Positions 11,159-23,478 of a stretch of 64,000 bases of DNA are shown here, piece after piece. The notes beneath the pieces are model-generated. The model did no database searches and was not told the origin of the DNA. It saw only the letters and a list, made by a program, of their open reading frames with translations. Both the position numbers and the translations under genes were made by a program. Source of the stretch: Owenia fusiformis (lineage: Eukaryota; Annelida; Polychaeta; Sabellida; Oweniidae); assembly GCA_903813345.2 (NCBI GenBank), contig CAIIXF020000012.1:14688020-14752019 (forward strand). Direction: 5' to 3'. The first letter of the stretch is position 1. Each line of letters opens with the position of its first letter.

Positions 11159-11401
11159 TCATTTCTGGATTGTCTGAGTCAGCATCGCAGTTAGTTTCTC
11201 CACAGTACCCTTCAAAAGTTTCCTTGAAGATTTGATAATGTTTTTTGTAGCTAAAGAATCGGCTTGGTCCATCAATTCATCCAAATCATCGTCATTTATC
11301 GTTTCGAAACGACCAGCCATATTGTCGTCTGAACTGAACTTTGAATGCGCACTAATGATGCGCAGTCGTTTTCCTGGGATTTCAATGACGTCATCGGTCA
11401 T
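11159..11401 (-). CDS. Small acidic ORF, possible Crypton/KIAA1958-like N-terminus
   Basis: 80-codon frame within the transporter intron, same strand. After a possible start at Met29 it reads MAGRFETINDDDLDELMDQA, then SLATKNIIKSSRKLLKG. This resembles the N-terminal segment of proteins related to Crypton tyrosine-recombinase elements (a pattern like FxxxxDEELxxLxxxxxxxNTKKxxxxxxxxF), but the likeness is from memory and weak. It could be a relic of a mobile element or a chance frame. Real coding is possible because composition is less AT-rich than around it. Confidence 0.3.
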   Translation of the reverse strand: MTDDVIEIPGKRLRIISAHSKFSSDDNMAGRFETINDDDLDELMDQADSLATKNIIKSSRKLLKGTVEKLTAMLTQTIQK

Positions 11402-11683
11402 TAGTAGCTTTTATCTTCCCCGTAATCTGCGAAAGCGGGGATTTAGTACTTTCCAGGGAATTAGTCTATCTATTTCATATCATGTGACCATGAATTGACC
11501 AATAAGCGTATAGAATACATATGAGGTATGTAATTATGTATACCTTTATTGAATATTCAACCCCATTTAGAATACAATACGTCATTAACTATATTTTCCA
11601 AAATTGAATTTGCTCTGAAATTCTTTTGAGTGGAGCCTTTTCAATTATTGAACGCCCTATATTTTTACAATTGTGATACTTAC

Positions 11684-11810
11684 AAAGAAGGTATCCCCAA
11701 AGAGGAGGTTTCTTACAACGTGATGTTCTATCAGGTACTGAAGAGTACTAAAGATTGAGCCAAGAAATAAGGTCAGTCCCAATATACTGCCAAATATTCC
11801 CTCTGAATAA
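11684..11810 (-). CDS. slc43: SLC43-like transporter, coding exon
   Basis: Acceptor TTTTACAG, donor GTAAGT. Enters in phase 2 (TT from the previous exon plus T) and leaves in phase 0; 127 nt. Reads YSEGIFGSILGLTLFLGSIF, then STLQYLIEHHV and LLFGDTFF. This matches the family block [27 protein letters not shown], the loop and helix before the last transmembrane segment. SEGIFG at the start is the conserved [9 protein letters not shown]-type motif. Splice phases agree on both sides, so the exon assignment is firm. Confidence 0.9.
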
Positions 11811-12101
11811 CTGTAAAATGCAAATAACTTATAGTACTAAGAATGCTAACTATTCTTAAAACATGTAACATTTCAAAATGTGTGATTCTGCTTTAAAAGA
11901 AAATCAGTCCATCAAGTCCTGAGTTTGATATTTCAAATGCAAGTTAAAATGGCGCAAAATATGAAAAATTGAAAATTCTTCGCTTCTAGGAAGCAATAAG
12001 AACAATCTACATGCATATGTGTGTTTCTAATATTATATTTTGTAATATGCCAATTATGCCTTTATTTAATAATTAGATGTAAAATATATTATTTTGCTTA
12101 C

Positions 12102-12282
12102 AAAATTGTTACGAAGCACATGTTTGCAGTAAGAAGCGTTGGTTTTAAGATGGCGTTTAGCACAACTATGATGTAATGTATGTGTATCGACGGTAGAAGG
12201 CTAAACAACCCCATAGATGTCGCCAAAAGCAGTACAAATGATGACGCCATAATAAAATTAGTTTGCGTCTTCTTCTTTATCT
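12102..12282 (-). CDS. slc43: SLC43-like transporter, coding exon
   Basis: Acceptor TATGTTGCAG, donor GTAAGC; phase 1 in, phase 2 out; 181 nt. Encodes a basic loop (EIKKKTQTNFIM) and two hydrophobic helices: SSFVLLLATSMGLFSLLPSI and HYIIVVLNAILKPTLLTANM. The order corresponds to human SLC43A1 after the MDRLKQK loop (VALCSTVPSLALTSLLCLGF, then LQYLTFILQVISRSFLYGSN). This is transmembrane helices 9-10 of the usual 12-helix major-facilitator fold. Confidence 0.9.
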
Positions 12283-12922
12283 CTGCAACATAAATACAGT
12301 ACATTTAAGAATTCAGAAAGATCACTATTGATTATTTAGAAATGTTGATGTAAAGTGAAGCTTCGAAACTAGCTGCCAATATTAATCACGTGTCATCCTT
12401 GGCAATGATCTTGGAAAAATGAGTTGCCTAATGGACAATGTCGATGTATAAATTGTAGCAGACATATTTCAAATTCTAGTCGTGAAGAACCATGGTATAA
12501 TATGTTTTGAGTGGACATGTGTAACATTAGATTAGAGAATACACTAGCACAACTCTATATATCATCCAATTTGAAATACAGGCTGTTCAAAAAAGACTTG
12601 GAAAATACTAATTCAATTATGTTCATTTTTTCAGGAAAGAAAGAAGAGACTGTGTATGTATAGCTCATGTAGATGGTTAGCTGTAAAACATGATGCCTTG
12701 GACACCTATACACCAGGAGTTATACATGCACAGTCTCGTCTTTCTTTCCTGAAAAATTTCCAAGATATAGCGATTTTGGGGTTGCGTTTTTTAACACCCT
12801 TTAAACTATCTATGGACATTGCTAGAAATAAAACGATTTCCAAAACAATATTGTATTTAGTTTTTAAAATGTGATTTCGGGACTCAAGTTTGCCATTTGT
12901 ACTATCCATTTCTATTAATTAC
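12283..12922 (-). other. SLC43-like intron, about 640 bp
   Basis: GT-AG intron containing the hairpin element at 12579-12801. No other feature. Confidence 0.7.
12579..12801. mobile_element. 223-bp mariner-type hairpin MITE
   Basis: Left end CAGGCTGTTCAAAAAAGACT, right end inverted (TTTTTTAACACCCTT), with TA on both sides. The inner arms match better: TTTTTTCAGGAAAGAAAGA, then GAGACTGTG(T/C)ATGTATA, against the inverse at 12724-12760. Non-coding. Confidence 0.65.
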
Positions 12923-13039
12923 CTAATATATTTTGACATTTAGATGTTCCCCTGTCAATCATTACTCCGAGCGCTGGTGACACCAAAAGTCCCAACATTT
13001 GTATAAGGATATCCTTCTCTTCCGAAACATATCTAAAAC
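12923..13039 (-). CDS. slc43: SLC43-like transporter, coding exon
   Basis: Acceptor TTTTTACAG, donor GTAATT; phase 1 in and out; 117 nt (39 residues). Reads FRYVSEEKDILIQMLGLLVS, then PALGVMIDRGTSKCQNIL. The LLVSPALGVMIDR block is the SLC43 segment CAPWNGLLMDR (human A1) / CPLIGYIMD (A3): a helix end followed by the D-R of the loop in the second half of the transporter. Confidence 0.9.
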
Positions 13040-14273
13040 CTGTAAAAATAACGTAGTTATTCCAGACAGACAATGCTACTTTAACTATTTAATTAAAATG
13101 TTCTGGTGACCAGTGATATAAATGTTCCATTCGAAATATAAAAACCGTTCAGTCCGATCTTTTGAGTTGGTGGTAACAGTGGTAAGAGAGTAACTCATGA
13201 TTGAATAACTATTGAGTAACTATTGATAAATCTATTTTGCTATGTTTATGTCAGTATGTCAGTTGTTCCACCATAATGAATTTGTGTACATGTATTGTCT
13301 AAATGAAACAAAATTAACAAATACTCGAGGAATATACCTCCTTCACGGAAATAAAAACAAATCAAAATTTATTACATTTTTTCATCAAATTGTATGCGTA
13401 CTGGCAGAAACTTTGAAAATTGAGGTACACTTGTTAACTATGACTGAAATATAGTGGAACATGTTCAATATTATATCCTTTTAGGAAGGGCTACAAATAG
13501 TTATGATTACCAATTACTCAGAAAACATCATAAGTAGAACCATTACCTCCCACTCAACGCATCTTAGCGAGTAGAGTAAAAGAGAAAACCCAGGAGAAAG
13601 CAGTCCTTGTTTTAGTTTCAAAATATTGGCATCGAATATTGATTGATGGAAACTTCGATCGAAACAACTGACAGAAACATGCTGCCGGTAAATGGGTCAC
13701 GTGATAAGAAATGTAATCAGCCAATTACAGCCGAATTTGACAAATGACACTTCACCAAAAATGAAAAAAGTTCATACAAGTGACTTGTAAGATATACGCA
13801 GAACTTAATTTCTTCTTTAAATGTACTACCTCGTTTCTCTTTAACGTAGAGACAAGGTGACAGGGGTATGTAGTTCTGAGACAGGAAGATGGATTCAATG
13901 TTATCTCAAAACTCAGAGTCCGGCTAGGCTTGATACAAATGGATTTGAAGGTATACCATGAATATAAATAAATCATTGCCCATTTATTGTGTAATTCTGA
14001 TGTAGACCCCATATTCATTTTTTGTTTGAGCGAAACGTCGAGCGAACACAACATAAGAATATAAAGTATTAAGGCTAACATAAAAAAAGATAAATTAATC
14101 AATAAAATTTAATATTGGGTATGGAATATCTTTTATTAAATTGCATCACATATTTTTCTAACGTTTTGTAACGTAATTATCCTCATCAACAAATGGTAGA
14201 ATAAAACATACATAAACGTTATAAAGCGTACTAGTAAACTGATATCACGGTGATATTTCATGAAGGCTTTTAC
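13040..14273 (-). other. SLC43-like intron, about 1.2 kb
   Basis: Contains a 116-codon minus-strand frame (13752-14102) that is hydrophobic but does not fit between the flanking exons, whose phases join without it. Treated as non-coding. Confidence 0.6.
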
Positions 14274-14444
14274 CTTTTACGATCCTGTGGCCTGAAGCCC
14301 TCCTTAGAAAATAAGGCATGATAGACCCAGTTGTCATGGCCACTGTGTATAACAAACAGAACCATCCAGAATGACCAATGAATAAAGGTGAGCACAGCAC
14401 ACGTGCTTCTAATGCTGATACACGCTTCTTTACTTGCGAATCTT
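14274..14444 (-). CDS. slc43: SLC43-like transporter, coding exon
   Basis: Acceptor TTTGTAG, donor GTAAAA; phase 1 in and out; 171 nt. The right frame is not the longest one here: joined to the G left by the previous exon it reads EDSQVKKRVSALEARVLCSP, then LFIGHSGWFCLLYTVAMTTG and SIMPYFLRRASGHRIVK. It parallels the central-loop end and helix 7 of SLC43 proteins (a Ser-rich link, an aromatic helix with LFIGTLN-like end). The donor has two overlapping choices (GTAAAAGGTAAAA); the second keeps phase. Confidence 0.85.
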
Positions 14445-14940
14445 CTACAAATACAAATCATTTATTGGCAGGGTGGGAACATTTGTATTTATTAAACGCT
14501 CGTTAAGCGTTCTTCCTTGAACCGTCGTCCGACCCCAGGGCGTTAAACACAATGTTCTCATCTTCTGAATCAAATGTTAGATTAAATCTAATAGAAAGAT
14601 TTCTCATGGTGTAACTGAGTTGAACTAATGATCATAAATTGTTTTTTGTATTTTAATCTCAGATTGTAGCTGGCGAAATCAAAGAGTTTCTTGTATATCG
14701 TTTATAAAAACGATGGTTTTTATTTCACCAACAAAAGTAGTGACACATGATATTATTATGGTCTCCAACTTTTTTTTGTCACGGCGGTTGTTGGTATTCA
14801 GCGTTCGGCGTTCAGTGTCTGTAACAATTCGCAATAAATAACAAGGTGGTGGCATTTCGTCAGCTTAATGTCTTACAAGTATGCTAGCATAAAATCAAAC
14901 TATTTCCCTCACACATATATCCTAAGAGTAGGGAGCATAC
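14445..14940 (-). other. SLC43-like intron, about 500 bp
   Basis: Holds a partial copy of the GTTCGGCG repeat family at about 14735-14860 (CCAACTTTTTTTTGTC, GTTCGGCGTTCAGTG). Confidence 0.65.
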
Positions 14941-15160
14941 CTGTTCCTGATTTCACTCTAAAGCGATCACTTTCCTTTGGTTCTCCTTCGGGTGACTGTA
15001 AACTCATTATGCTCCCTCGGAATATGCAGTGATTGACGCTAGGGGGCCATGGTATGTGCCATTTTGGCAAAATAGCAACTGTGTTGATAACCATCGGGAT
15101 TATCGATACTGTCATGAACATAAACGATGACTGGATGTTCATGCCATCGAGAAAAGTTTC
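14941..15160 (-). CDS. slc43: SLC43-like transporter, coding exon
   Basis: Acceptor AAATTTTGCAG, donor GTATGC; 220 nt, leaves in phase 1. Reads ETFLDGMNIQSSFMFMTVSI, then IPMVINTVAILPKWHIPWP and a hydrophilic loop (LQSPEGEPKESDRFRVKSGT). It aligns with the family segment LLYEKGISLRASFIFISVCS followed by LLMPRGHIPYPLPPNYSYG: helix 6 and the start of the large central cytosolic loop. ILPKWHIPWP is the diagnostic part. Confidence 0.9.
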
Positions 15161-15536
15161 CTGCAAAATTTAAAAAGATGTAAATAATGGAATCGGGAGT
15201 CATCAAACATTCATTTGTAGGCAATGGAGACTTTTATCATTCTCTTTTTTAATTGAACTTTTTAAATTCTTATCTTCATTTAGTCATATCATATTTGCGC
15301 ACAAAATTGAATATTAGGGATATATCTAGGATAAGAATATTAGAATTAGATCATTTCAAAATCTTATTGAAAACCTGTAATTTTTTTAACTTTGTGATGA
15401 ACTTGTTTTGAAAGGTGTTCCATTGATTTGTGTCCAGTACACTATGGTAGCCCAGAACCTTGTAACATACCAGAGAATTATTGTCATAATATCTCTCGGC
15501 CATACACATCAATTCTGTGATGCTGATGTCATTATA

Positions 15537-18483
15537 CAGGGTGGTCCAAAAAAAAATTGGAACATTTGTCAATTGAACACAAAACCTTTATTTTTCCTCT
15601 AAAATGCACCAAAATTTCACTGAGCATAGTTCAGTCACTTATCTCTCTGATGTAAAGTTTATAGGTGCAAACCACAAAGTTAATACATAGTCAATGTTTG
15701 ATATGACCCCTTTTTCTGAAATATACACTTGTCAATTTCGCAGCTACTTTTTCAAGTATTCTTTTTTAAAGCTTCAATGAACATGTTGATTGCTATACAC
15801 ATTTTATAAAATCATATTTAGTTGACATTAGGTATTACGGTCAAGCCAAGTAACTTAGTCAACATTCGATATTCGTATGTTCATCAGCATTTACTAAGAA
15901 TGGTGCCACAATTTAAGTAAACCTCTGGTTAATTATTTTCAATAAACCTATCAGCAAACGTGTAAATGATAATTTTGATGTTCTGTTACATATTGGTGAA
16001 GCAATCTTTGGGATATGACCTAAATTTCTGATTTTCCACTGTGTCCCTGTATACCCCTACTTCAAAAGATGTATGTTATTCGTCATTTTTCATTATGAAC
16101 CAACCATAAATGTATTTTTTCTTGTTAACATACAGAATGAACTTTCTGTTTTCAAATATTGCAAGCTGGTACTGCATTTATTTGTTCGTGATATGGAGCA
16201 AACAAATGCGTGTCAATTTACACTGTAATATCCTACATACTTATATTTCAAGGGTAGTTTTGAAGAATAAACAAGAAAATCCATATTTTCAAATGGATTC
16301 ATCCTTGTCAAAGAACGTGAATGAGGATATACCGTTTGAAAAACTCACAACATGTTTCAAGTTCTTACAATTCTTGGTTAAAAAAAATAATTTGAAAGTT
16401 TTGATTTTGAATGTTAGATCCTACTCAATAAAATTTGTTGATATTTGTGAATTTTTTCTTTCGAAATGCACATTGCTGGATCACAGAACCTTGCCTTGTT
16501 CGAGATGCACGAAAAGTGTATTGTTAATACGTACTTGACGTCGTTCGGATATTTGGATGTGATTGACGTTTTCGTTAATCTCCTACCACTGTAACTTCCA
16601 ACTTAATTTTTGAAAGCCAAATGTAATAGTCACGAATTGATATTTAAGTCACACGTTGATGTATAATTCATGTGTGTACATTAACTGTCGAATACACGCC
16701 GACTTACATTTACATAAATATCCACAATTAACTCAAATCATCAATTTTGGAAACGGTTTATCATTTAACCTGGTGAGTTGAATGGTTTCATATTAATTTA
16801 TAATTATGGTATCGGATTTGAGTATGATATAAGTCGAGGCTTAAACAAAGCAATAAAATTACGTGAAACCTTTTGTGAAAATTCGAACGATTTTTTAAGA
16901 ATCTTTCTTCAAAGTGGTACCAAAGTGCTCCCCGGGAGTTGAAATTTCGTCTTGTGTAATCAAAATAATAGAGCGGGTGGTTTGAATTTTTGTTTGAGTT
17001 TATAGCTTACATCTATAAATTTAAAAACATATCGCCTCATTGAGAGGTACATGCAGATTTTGGCGATCTATCATCATAAAAGGCTAGATATTGTGCAAAA
17101 ACAGGAGTTGACACGCTTACATTTGGAAATGAAATTTCCTACATAATCGTCGACTCATGTTTAAAAGTCATGAAAACAAGGTTGAACACAAAACATTGAC
17201 CCAGTAGCTATCTATTTAGCATGGGTTCCCTTAGGGAAATATTATTAATGACTTAAATCGTTAACAGATATGTTGTATTCCAAGAAACTTATCAATTTAG
17301 AAAAGCAAAATGTTCAATTTTGTTTTTCAATTATAAAAAATGGCACCTGTTGAGAACAACGTTTTCGATTTTTTTTAAACGGAGATATTTACTCATGCGA
17401 CATTCATGGGCATGTGTCAGGGAGTAAATAAGAAGAATATGCATTTGATTCTATATCTTGTTCCCAAAGGAGTTTGTTAAGGAGCGGTATATCTTAACGT
17501 ACTTTTATCATCCCGAACTCAAACATTTCGAATACGTATTTCGAGAACGCTTTGTTGAGAATGGATTCGAGATGTACTCAAAATTAATACGTTAAAATGT
17601 GTATTATCATCGTAATAACCACCTCACAAATTATTTTGGAAATCAAAGATGTACGATTTTTGAGATTTTCATTTTCGAATGTTGACTTACTTACTTGACT
17701 TGACTGATTAACGTCTATTGTTTACTGGAAAAGTGTTTAATTGTGTAATTGTCAACTGAAGAATACCCCAAATCATTATTTTTATTTAAGAGTAGGAAAG
17801 AAAGAACATGTCAGAGGTAAGTGATTGCAAAACCCATAGAGCTACTAAAGTGACAAAATCATTGTTTCCACTTTTCAGTAGAGGGGAAACTGACTAGTTA
17901 TTTACAAGGCTTTATTAAAGACCACCTCTAAGCAATCATAATATAATATATCATTTGTGTTCTGGGAAACTCCTTTATGATATTGATATACATATATTGA
18001 TGTATTTAATATTATTCATATTAGAACAAGAAAGGGGAGGGGGTTCATTTACAAGTCAAAACAGACTGCCCTGGCCTCTTTCTGGAGAATATTCAATCAG
18101 TAATATATCCAACAATAGCCATCAAAATATGCTTGATACCCATCAATTTGGGTAAAAAAATGTTGAATATGTTCATATATTTGATCTTCCAAGGCAAACA
18201 TATAAGTAATTTGTTCAAGCTGAATTTTTAATCAAGATGGATTGGACAAAATCAAACGAACAGCAAAGTGAATGAATCATTTAAAAATGAGTGCCAGACT
18301 TCAACTTGTAATTCAGGAGAAAAGGGGTCATATCAAACATTCTCTAGTTTAATGCATTAACTTTGTTGTTTGCACCTAGAAACTTTACATCAGATAAATA
18401 AGTGATTGAACAATACTCATGTTGGTGCATTTTAGAGAAAAAATAACGATTTTGAGTTGTTCCAATTTTTTTGGACCATCCAG
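15537..18483. mobile_element. 2.9-kb mariner-type element with about 190-bp TIRs
   Basis: Left end CAGGGTGGTCCAAAAAAAAA, right end TTTTTTTGGACCATCCAG; TA flanks at 15535-15536 and 18484-18485. The inverted arms stay similar for about 190 bp (TCTAAAATGCACCAA, CTGATGTAAAGTTT, GGTGCAAACCACAAAGTTAA, TTTGATATGACCCCTTTT). The interior holds one fair-sized frame, 16110-16538 plus (142 codons), which starts hydrophobic and resembles no transposase I know. I see no DDE signature. Either a non-autonomous derivative or a carrier of unrelated DNA. Confidence 0.75.
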
Positions 18484-18649
18484 TATATATGTCTTTATCT
18501 CTTGTATTTAACTAATTTGTTTCCTCCTAGTTCTGGATTGACTTACTTGTCCATTATTAATTCATACGTCAACTGAAAAGGGAATAAAATGCTGACGTCA
18601 CGATTTCCCAGAGCCTCAGTATGTGAGATGTTATCTGAACTGCACACAG

Positions 18650-19070
18650 TAAGGGGAGGCATCAAAAGTCCAATGTCTGATAGGAAAGTAAATAAATCTA
18701 GTTTTGAGTTGGACCCCCCCCCCCCTCCCCCTCAAAACTAAATACAATGAAAGTTGATCGCGGACTTTTCACATGTTTTAGCGACTCAATTTGGACTTTC
18801 ATGGGGCAGTACTATAACTTATTTATAATTCTTAAAACATATGCCAACAACAATAGGCATAATATTCCATATGTTGCATGCATCTTGGTGAAGAAGGCAT
18901 CTGGTAAAGTCTTTATTTTTAAACCATTCCAATGCATTTCGAGTCGAAATTGCAAAAATTTAAATGTTGAAATTTGTCGGATAGCAAACTGGAGCTTTGA
19001 CCCCGGCCCCTCCCCAAACTAAATTTATTTAGTTTTCTATCAGACATTGATCTTTTGATACCTCCCCTAA
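18650..19070. mobile_element. 420-bp TIR element, AAGGGGAGG ends
   Basis: Left TAAGGGGAGGCATCAAAAG, right CTTTTGATACCTCCCCTAA. Arms continue with AATGTCTGATAG, and AAATAAAT(C/T)TAGTTT near the inner edge (about 60 bp). C-run near 18715-18732. The 91-codon plus frame 18747-19022 is inside it and not recognised. Confidence 0.7.
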
Positions 19071-20766
19071 AACGATCGCTAATGGGATTAATTGGACGTG
19101 ATAATACTTAATCTTGTTCAATGGGATCCTCTGAGATTTAATGGTATCGTAATGAACTATTTTTTGTTCACGCGGTTCCAAGGTCGTTTTTTCTATACTA
19201 GTAGATAATTTTATTAGATCTATTGAAAATTCTATTATCAGTCTTTGTTATAGCAAAGATATCATGCTATTGAACCCTGTTACGATTATATGAGACAAAC
19301 ATCAATCCATCAAACATCGCAATTTTCTAGAGAGCTTTACAATCATACGAGTCACTGATGATGCAACAAATGCTACTACATAGTTGGTTTTGTAGATTTT
19401 CCTCGAATGAAACACCACAAAGTAACATGACAGAACGATATATTTTTTAACCCTCTCGGAACAAGAATATGATATGATCTTCTTTTTTCTCTATTCAACA
19501 TGCATCATAGTAAAATATATCATCAAGTCATTTTCATAAATAATGATATAATATAAATTAACCGAAAGTAAAATATATCCCTTGATCTTGCTGTTGTTTT
19601 GGTGAATGATATGATAGGGTTGAAACACTGTTTTATCAATGTATGGGACACCGGGGTTTTGTTTCCTTATATATGTAACAGGCCCTTCACTTTAAAAGAT
19701 CCTTTCAAAATGTATCCCTAATATTTTTGGTCTTACTCTTACGTCACTTGAGTTTTTTGTTAATTTTGATGCCTTTATTTGGTAGTTTTATATGCTGCCC
19801 TATCATACACTCCCTATAAAGAGGAGGGAAAACCCCATGATTCAATTGATGACATACGATTTCCTCCTTATTGCACCTCCTTTCCCGAAAGTACGTATAT
19901 TTATACTTCCCTCCATCTTGGTTTTCAGTTTTCAAATTGACCTAGTTTTAAACCAATTAACGATCGACTCGCTAATTAAACAAATCAGCGACGATGTCAT
20001 CTCAATACAGATTTATATTATAACCCTGTTGTTTCTCCCCCTCTTCTCCCTATAAGATTGGCTACCGGAAGTTGTCTTAGAATAGCAGCAAAGCCTGTTG
20101 TCAACTTAATGATGTAGGAATCTTAATTTTGTTCATTGGTTACAATTGTTAGGAAACATTTGACTTTGATGCTTCTTTAAATCGCCAAATATGCAAGCAG
20201 GCGTTGATAAGTGACTCCCAGTTGCCATACTTATAGAGGGGGTGATTTAATTGATACACGCACGCACTTTCGTTTTCTAAAATACGATAGCACCGAACGA
20301 AATGCACTAAGTACTCACTTTTGTAAAAAGGAGGAGAAGACCACTTGCATGAAAGGCACCGACGTAGAATCCAACAACCGTGTACCTACGACACGGGAAT
20401 ACATGTGACACCTGGATGTTTGTAAGAAGTATGAGATACCCACTCGTTGCCTGGCAACACGTCGAAATGTACAAGAGCCATGGTTGGTCTAAAAATAAAG
20501 TAGATTATTAATTTAATTTTATCTGTTGCTAATTTCGGTCTTATTTGTATTGGGTCAATATTGGATAAGTTACATCTGATAAGGTTCTATCGGAGAGGTC
20601 GTCTTGAATTTAAATTGGTTTCTATGCATAGTTATTTCTAGCTAGCTGTGTTAATGAATAGAAAATCATAGTATCCATGTCAGGGTGTCCATGCTTTTGT
20701 GGATCTCTTGAGTATTGTTGGGAAAACATTTGAATATCCACTCTACATGAGGTTTTGTATGAATGA
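19071..20766. other. Intronic DNA, nothing recognised
   Basis: Small frames at 19744-19935, 19792-20055, 20211-20408 and 20622-20816 lack family likeness. No long repeat seen. Confidence 0.4.
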
Positions 20767-20998
20767 CAGGGGCGTAGCCAGTTTTCAGTCAGGGGGTGTG
20801 ATTGTGGCATTAACAAGCCAAAAAATAATATTTATCTTGAATCTTACAAAAATTGGTGCAACTTCCTTCAAAATTAAGCTAGAAGCTTGAAATAAAAAGC
20901 ATTTTAAAGCTCTTTTCTTCTTCTATTTCTTAATTAGTTATGGGTTATATCATTAGTTATATCGCACCCATCGCACCCCCCCCCCCCTGGATACGCCT
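20767..20998. mobile_element. 232-bp hAT-like MITE with 8-bp target duplication
   Basis: Left end CAGGGGCGTAGCCAG, right end CTGGATACGCCT; the octamer ATGAATGA stands immediately outside on both sides (20759-20766 and 20999-21006), as hAT insertions leave. The right part has the GCACCCATCGCACCCC block shared with 1-196. Confidence 0.75.
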
Positions 20999-21006
20999 AT
21001 GAATGA

Positions 21007-22576
21007 TCAATTAGTTAGATACAGGCCTACATGTATTTCCCTCAATATAACATTTACGCAATCCCAATCACTGTCTCCATAAAATAAATGATTGGGATTT
21101 GGAGCTATCCATTTGATGATGGAAAAAAAGTATAACAGATTTTGTTATTTGAATTGCAGGAGTGGTGCGGTTATTAACTAACATTTGTTCGATTCCTTGA
21201 GCAATATACAAAATCATGTAAAGTATTCCTCGTTGCCAAGGTAACATATAATAATTTGATAGCACTTAAGTATTAGATTATTGGCCTGATGGGTAATTAA
21301 TAAGTTGCTTTTATTTGATTATTACATTCACTGACGTATCCTAGGCCTTGATTTGCCAAGGTGACCAGGTCTGTATTTAAAGTATGGCGCCATGATTAAT
21401 AGAATGTTCTTGCGCAAAAATAATGTAATGCCATACACGTATAGAAATAAAGTTGAAATCAAGGAGGGTTGGCTCCCAGGGTTCCAACTTGACGATATTT
21501 TAATCTCCATGCAACTTGTTCAGTGTTGATTCCCACGGCAATAGAACGCACGGGTGAACTGCAAGGAGAATGGTCGTTATCAACGACAACGATGTCCATG
21601 TCTGACTTAATAACTGACTATAAATCCATAATCAGCGATCCAAAAAATTTGAACTCATATATCACTTCTTGTGTTTTGATATTGCACTGTAATTGTTTAG
21701 AAATAAGACCAGAACTCGCGATTCAAATTCTGATTTCTGAAGTGAAAAAATGATTACTGTTTAATTTTGGATTTTGTTATAACGACTTATGGCAGAGTAT
21801 CGTGTTGGAACCCTGGGGACCAATCCACCTTGGTCGAAATATAGAACCCTGACATGTTAGAGCTCATGCACCATAAGAAAGCTGTCATGAAGAATCGTCT
21901 CTATCCTACATTGTCTCTTGAACAAGAATGTTATACTGTCGTAATGCAAGAAAGTGTCTGTAACGTCACTACACTTGTTTCGTTCGGTACACATACTAAT
22001 CCCCGGGTATTAGATAAACATGTAGTGCCTACTATATTTTTATTTTTCTTGTGCTGATCTTGGTCGTTTCCTGGCCTTAATTAATCATTTTTAATTATTT
22101 ACTTATTGTTTATAAACATAATAGATCTCAATGATATGACGGAACTTTTCTTGCATCTAATTAAAGGGTGAAAATCAGTCATAATTGTAATATATCTATC
22201 ATAAACTTTTTTCTTAATATATGCATATAAAAATCGTCTCATGTTTTTATTGCCCATTCTGTATCATAGGAATATATTATTATCCACATCATTTTAACCT
22301 ATTAGCATCTTTAGAGATATCAAACCTTTGAATCAATACTTATTCTTTGCTCTATAGAGTCATCAAATTAACTCCCCCTTTTACATAAATGTCAGATGGT
22401 TGGTACATCGATGAAAAAACATTTCATATAGATCACACTTCCCAATGGAAAAACATAGCGGTGCCAAAAATATCCACCTTAATTGGGCAGTACCTCCTTA
22501 AGGGCTCAGAGGTTATTAAGTGATAAAGGAATTTTGCAGATGGGCCTTAATTAAGCTGTTTCCTCCTGTTTGTCCT
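21007..22576. other. Intronic DNA, nothing recognised
   Basis: No transporter exon or repeat recognised. Short frames (for example 21523-21753 and 21854-22057, plus) look like chance. Confidence 0.4.
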
Positions 22577-23125
22577 CCAATCGTTTTGATAAGTTTAAAT
22601 GATAAAACATATATTCTTACATACGTTTTCACTTGTTGAGGACCTGTCAACATTACCGTTTAATTACTTATTAGTGAGGGGTTTAACAGGGGTCCACAAA
22701 AAATAAAAAATTTAGATTTTGATAATTTTGACGTTTACAACGGATTACCTACTTATGAATCAGTTTTTGGAAAGGTTATTAGCATGATATTTTGATTTTA
22801 TCTGTTTAATTGAAAATAAGATTGTCTGTATGACTATATTTTGCATTCAAAAAGATTAAAAATAATTGTTCCATTTAGTTCACTTTCATCATCTTGTTTT
22901 TCGTTGATCCGCCAATTGTTTTGATATGTTTAAATGATAAAACATATATTCCTTCATACGTTTTCACCCGTTGAGCACCTGTCAATATTACCTTTTACTT
23001 ATTAATGTAGGGTCTAGCAGGGGTCCATAAAAAATTGAATTTATTAAATCTTGATATTTTTGAAGTTTACTACTGATGATCTACTAATGAATTGGTTATT
23101 TGAAAGGTAATTAGCATGATATATC
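22577..23125. repeat. Direct duplication, period about 335 bp
   Basis: Copy 1 from about 22577 (CCAATCGTTTTGATAAGTTT) and copy 2 from about 22912 (CCAATTGTTTTGATATGTTT). Both go on with AAATGATAAAACATATATTC, TACGTTTTCAC, ACCTGTCAA and AGGGGTCCA. Each copy is about 215-230 bp. Confidence 0.8.
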
Positions 23126-23478
23126 TATTTTATTTGTCACTTTTTATTTCCCGAGACAGTAGTTAAATAGAGTGAATGCAATTGCCCATGAAGTGGAAAG
23201 AGCACGATACGTGTTTTGGATACCATGAAAAAATGGTAGGATAAGGTTGATATTAGCTAAGCATAAGAGCTTTCATTTAGGTGAATATAGTCTCTTGTAT
23301 CATTAATTGTATACAGTATGTAAATTTATGGTGTGCAATTGTTTAAATAGCACATTTCCTCATACTCTGATGAGTCATAAAAGGCAATTTTCGAATAGGC
23401 AAGATAAGAAATAGACGCCGAATATCTTACGTCAACTATGTATCCGAATTGTCACATATTAAAGTGGATATGTATATA

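Larger units (their letters stand above)
7683..11683 (-). other. SLC43-like intron, about 4.0 kb
   Basis: Intron between the last two coding exons. It carries the Tc1-like fold-back element (8063-9054), the MITE at 10611-10971 and an unrelated small open frame at 11159-11401. The stretch 9055-10610 shows no recognisable feature. Confidence 0.7.

Noticed and set aside
13752-14102. Hydrophobic 116-codon minus-strand frame inside the transporter
   Set aside because: Flanking exons join in phase without it, and it does not match SLC43 helices.
14270-14461. Longest frame over the 14274-14444 exon (starting MICICRRF)
   Set aside because: The shorter frame that follows from splice phase gives the family-like sequence; this one is a shadow.
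15039-15224. 61-codon frame overlapping the 14941-15160 exon
   Set aside because: Different frame from the one that aligns to SLC43; it crosses the acceptor.
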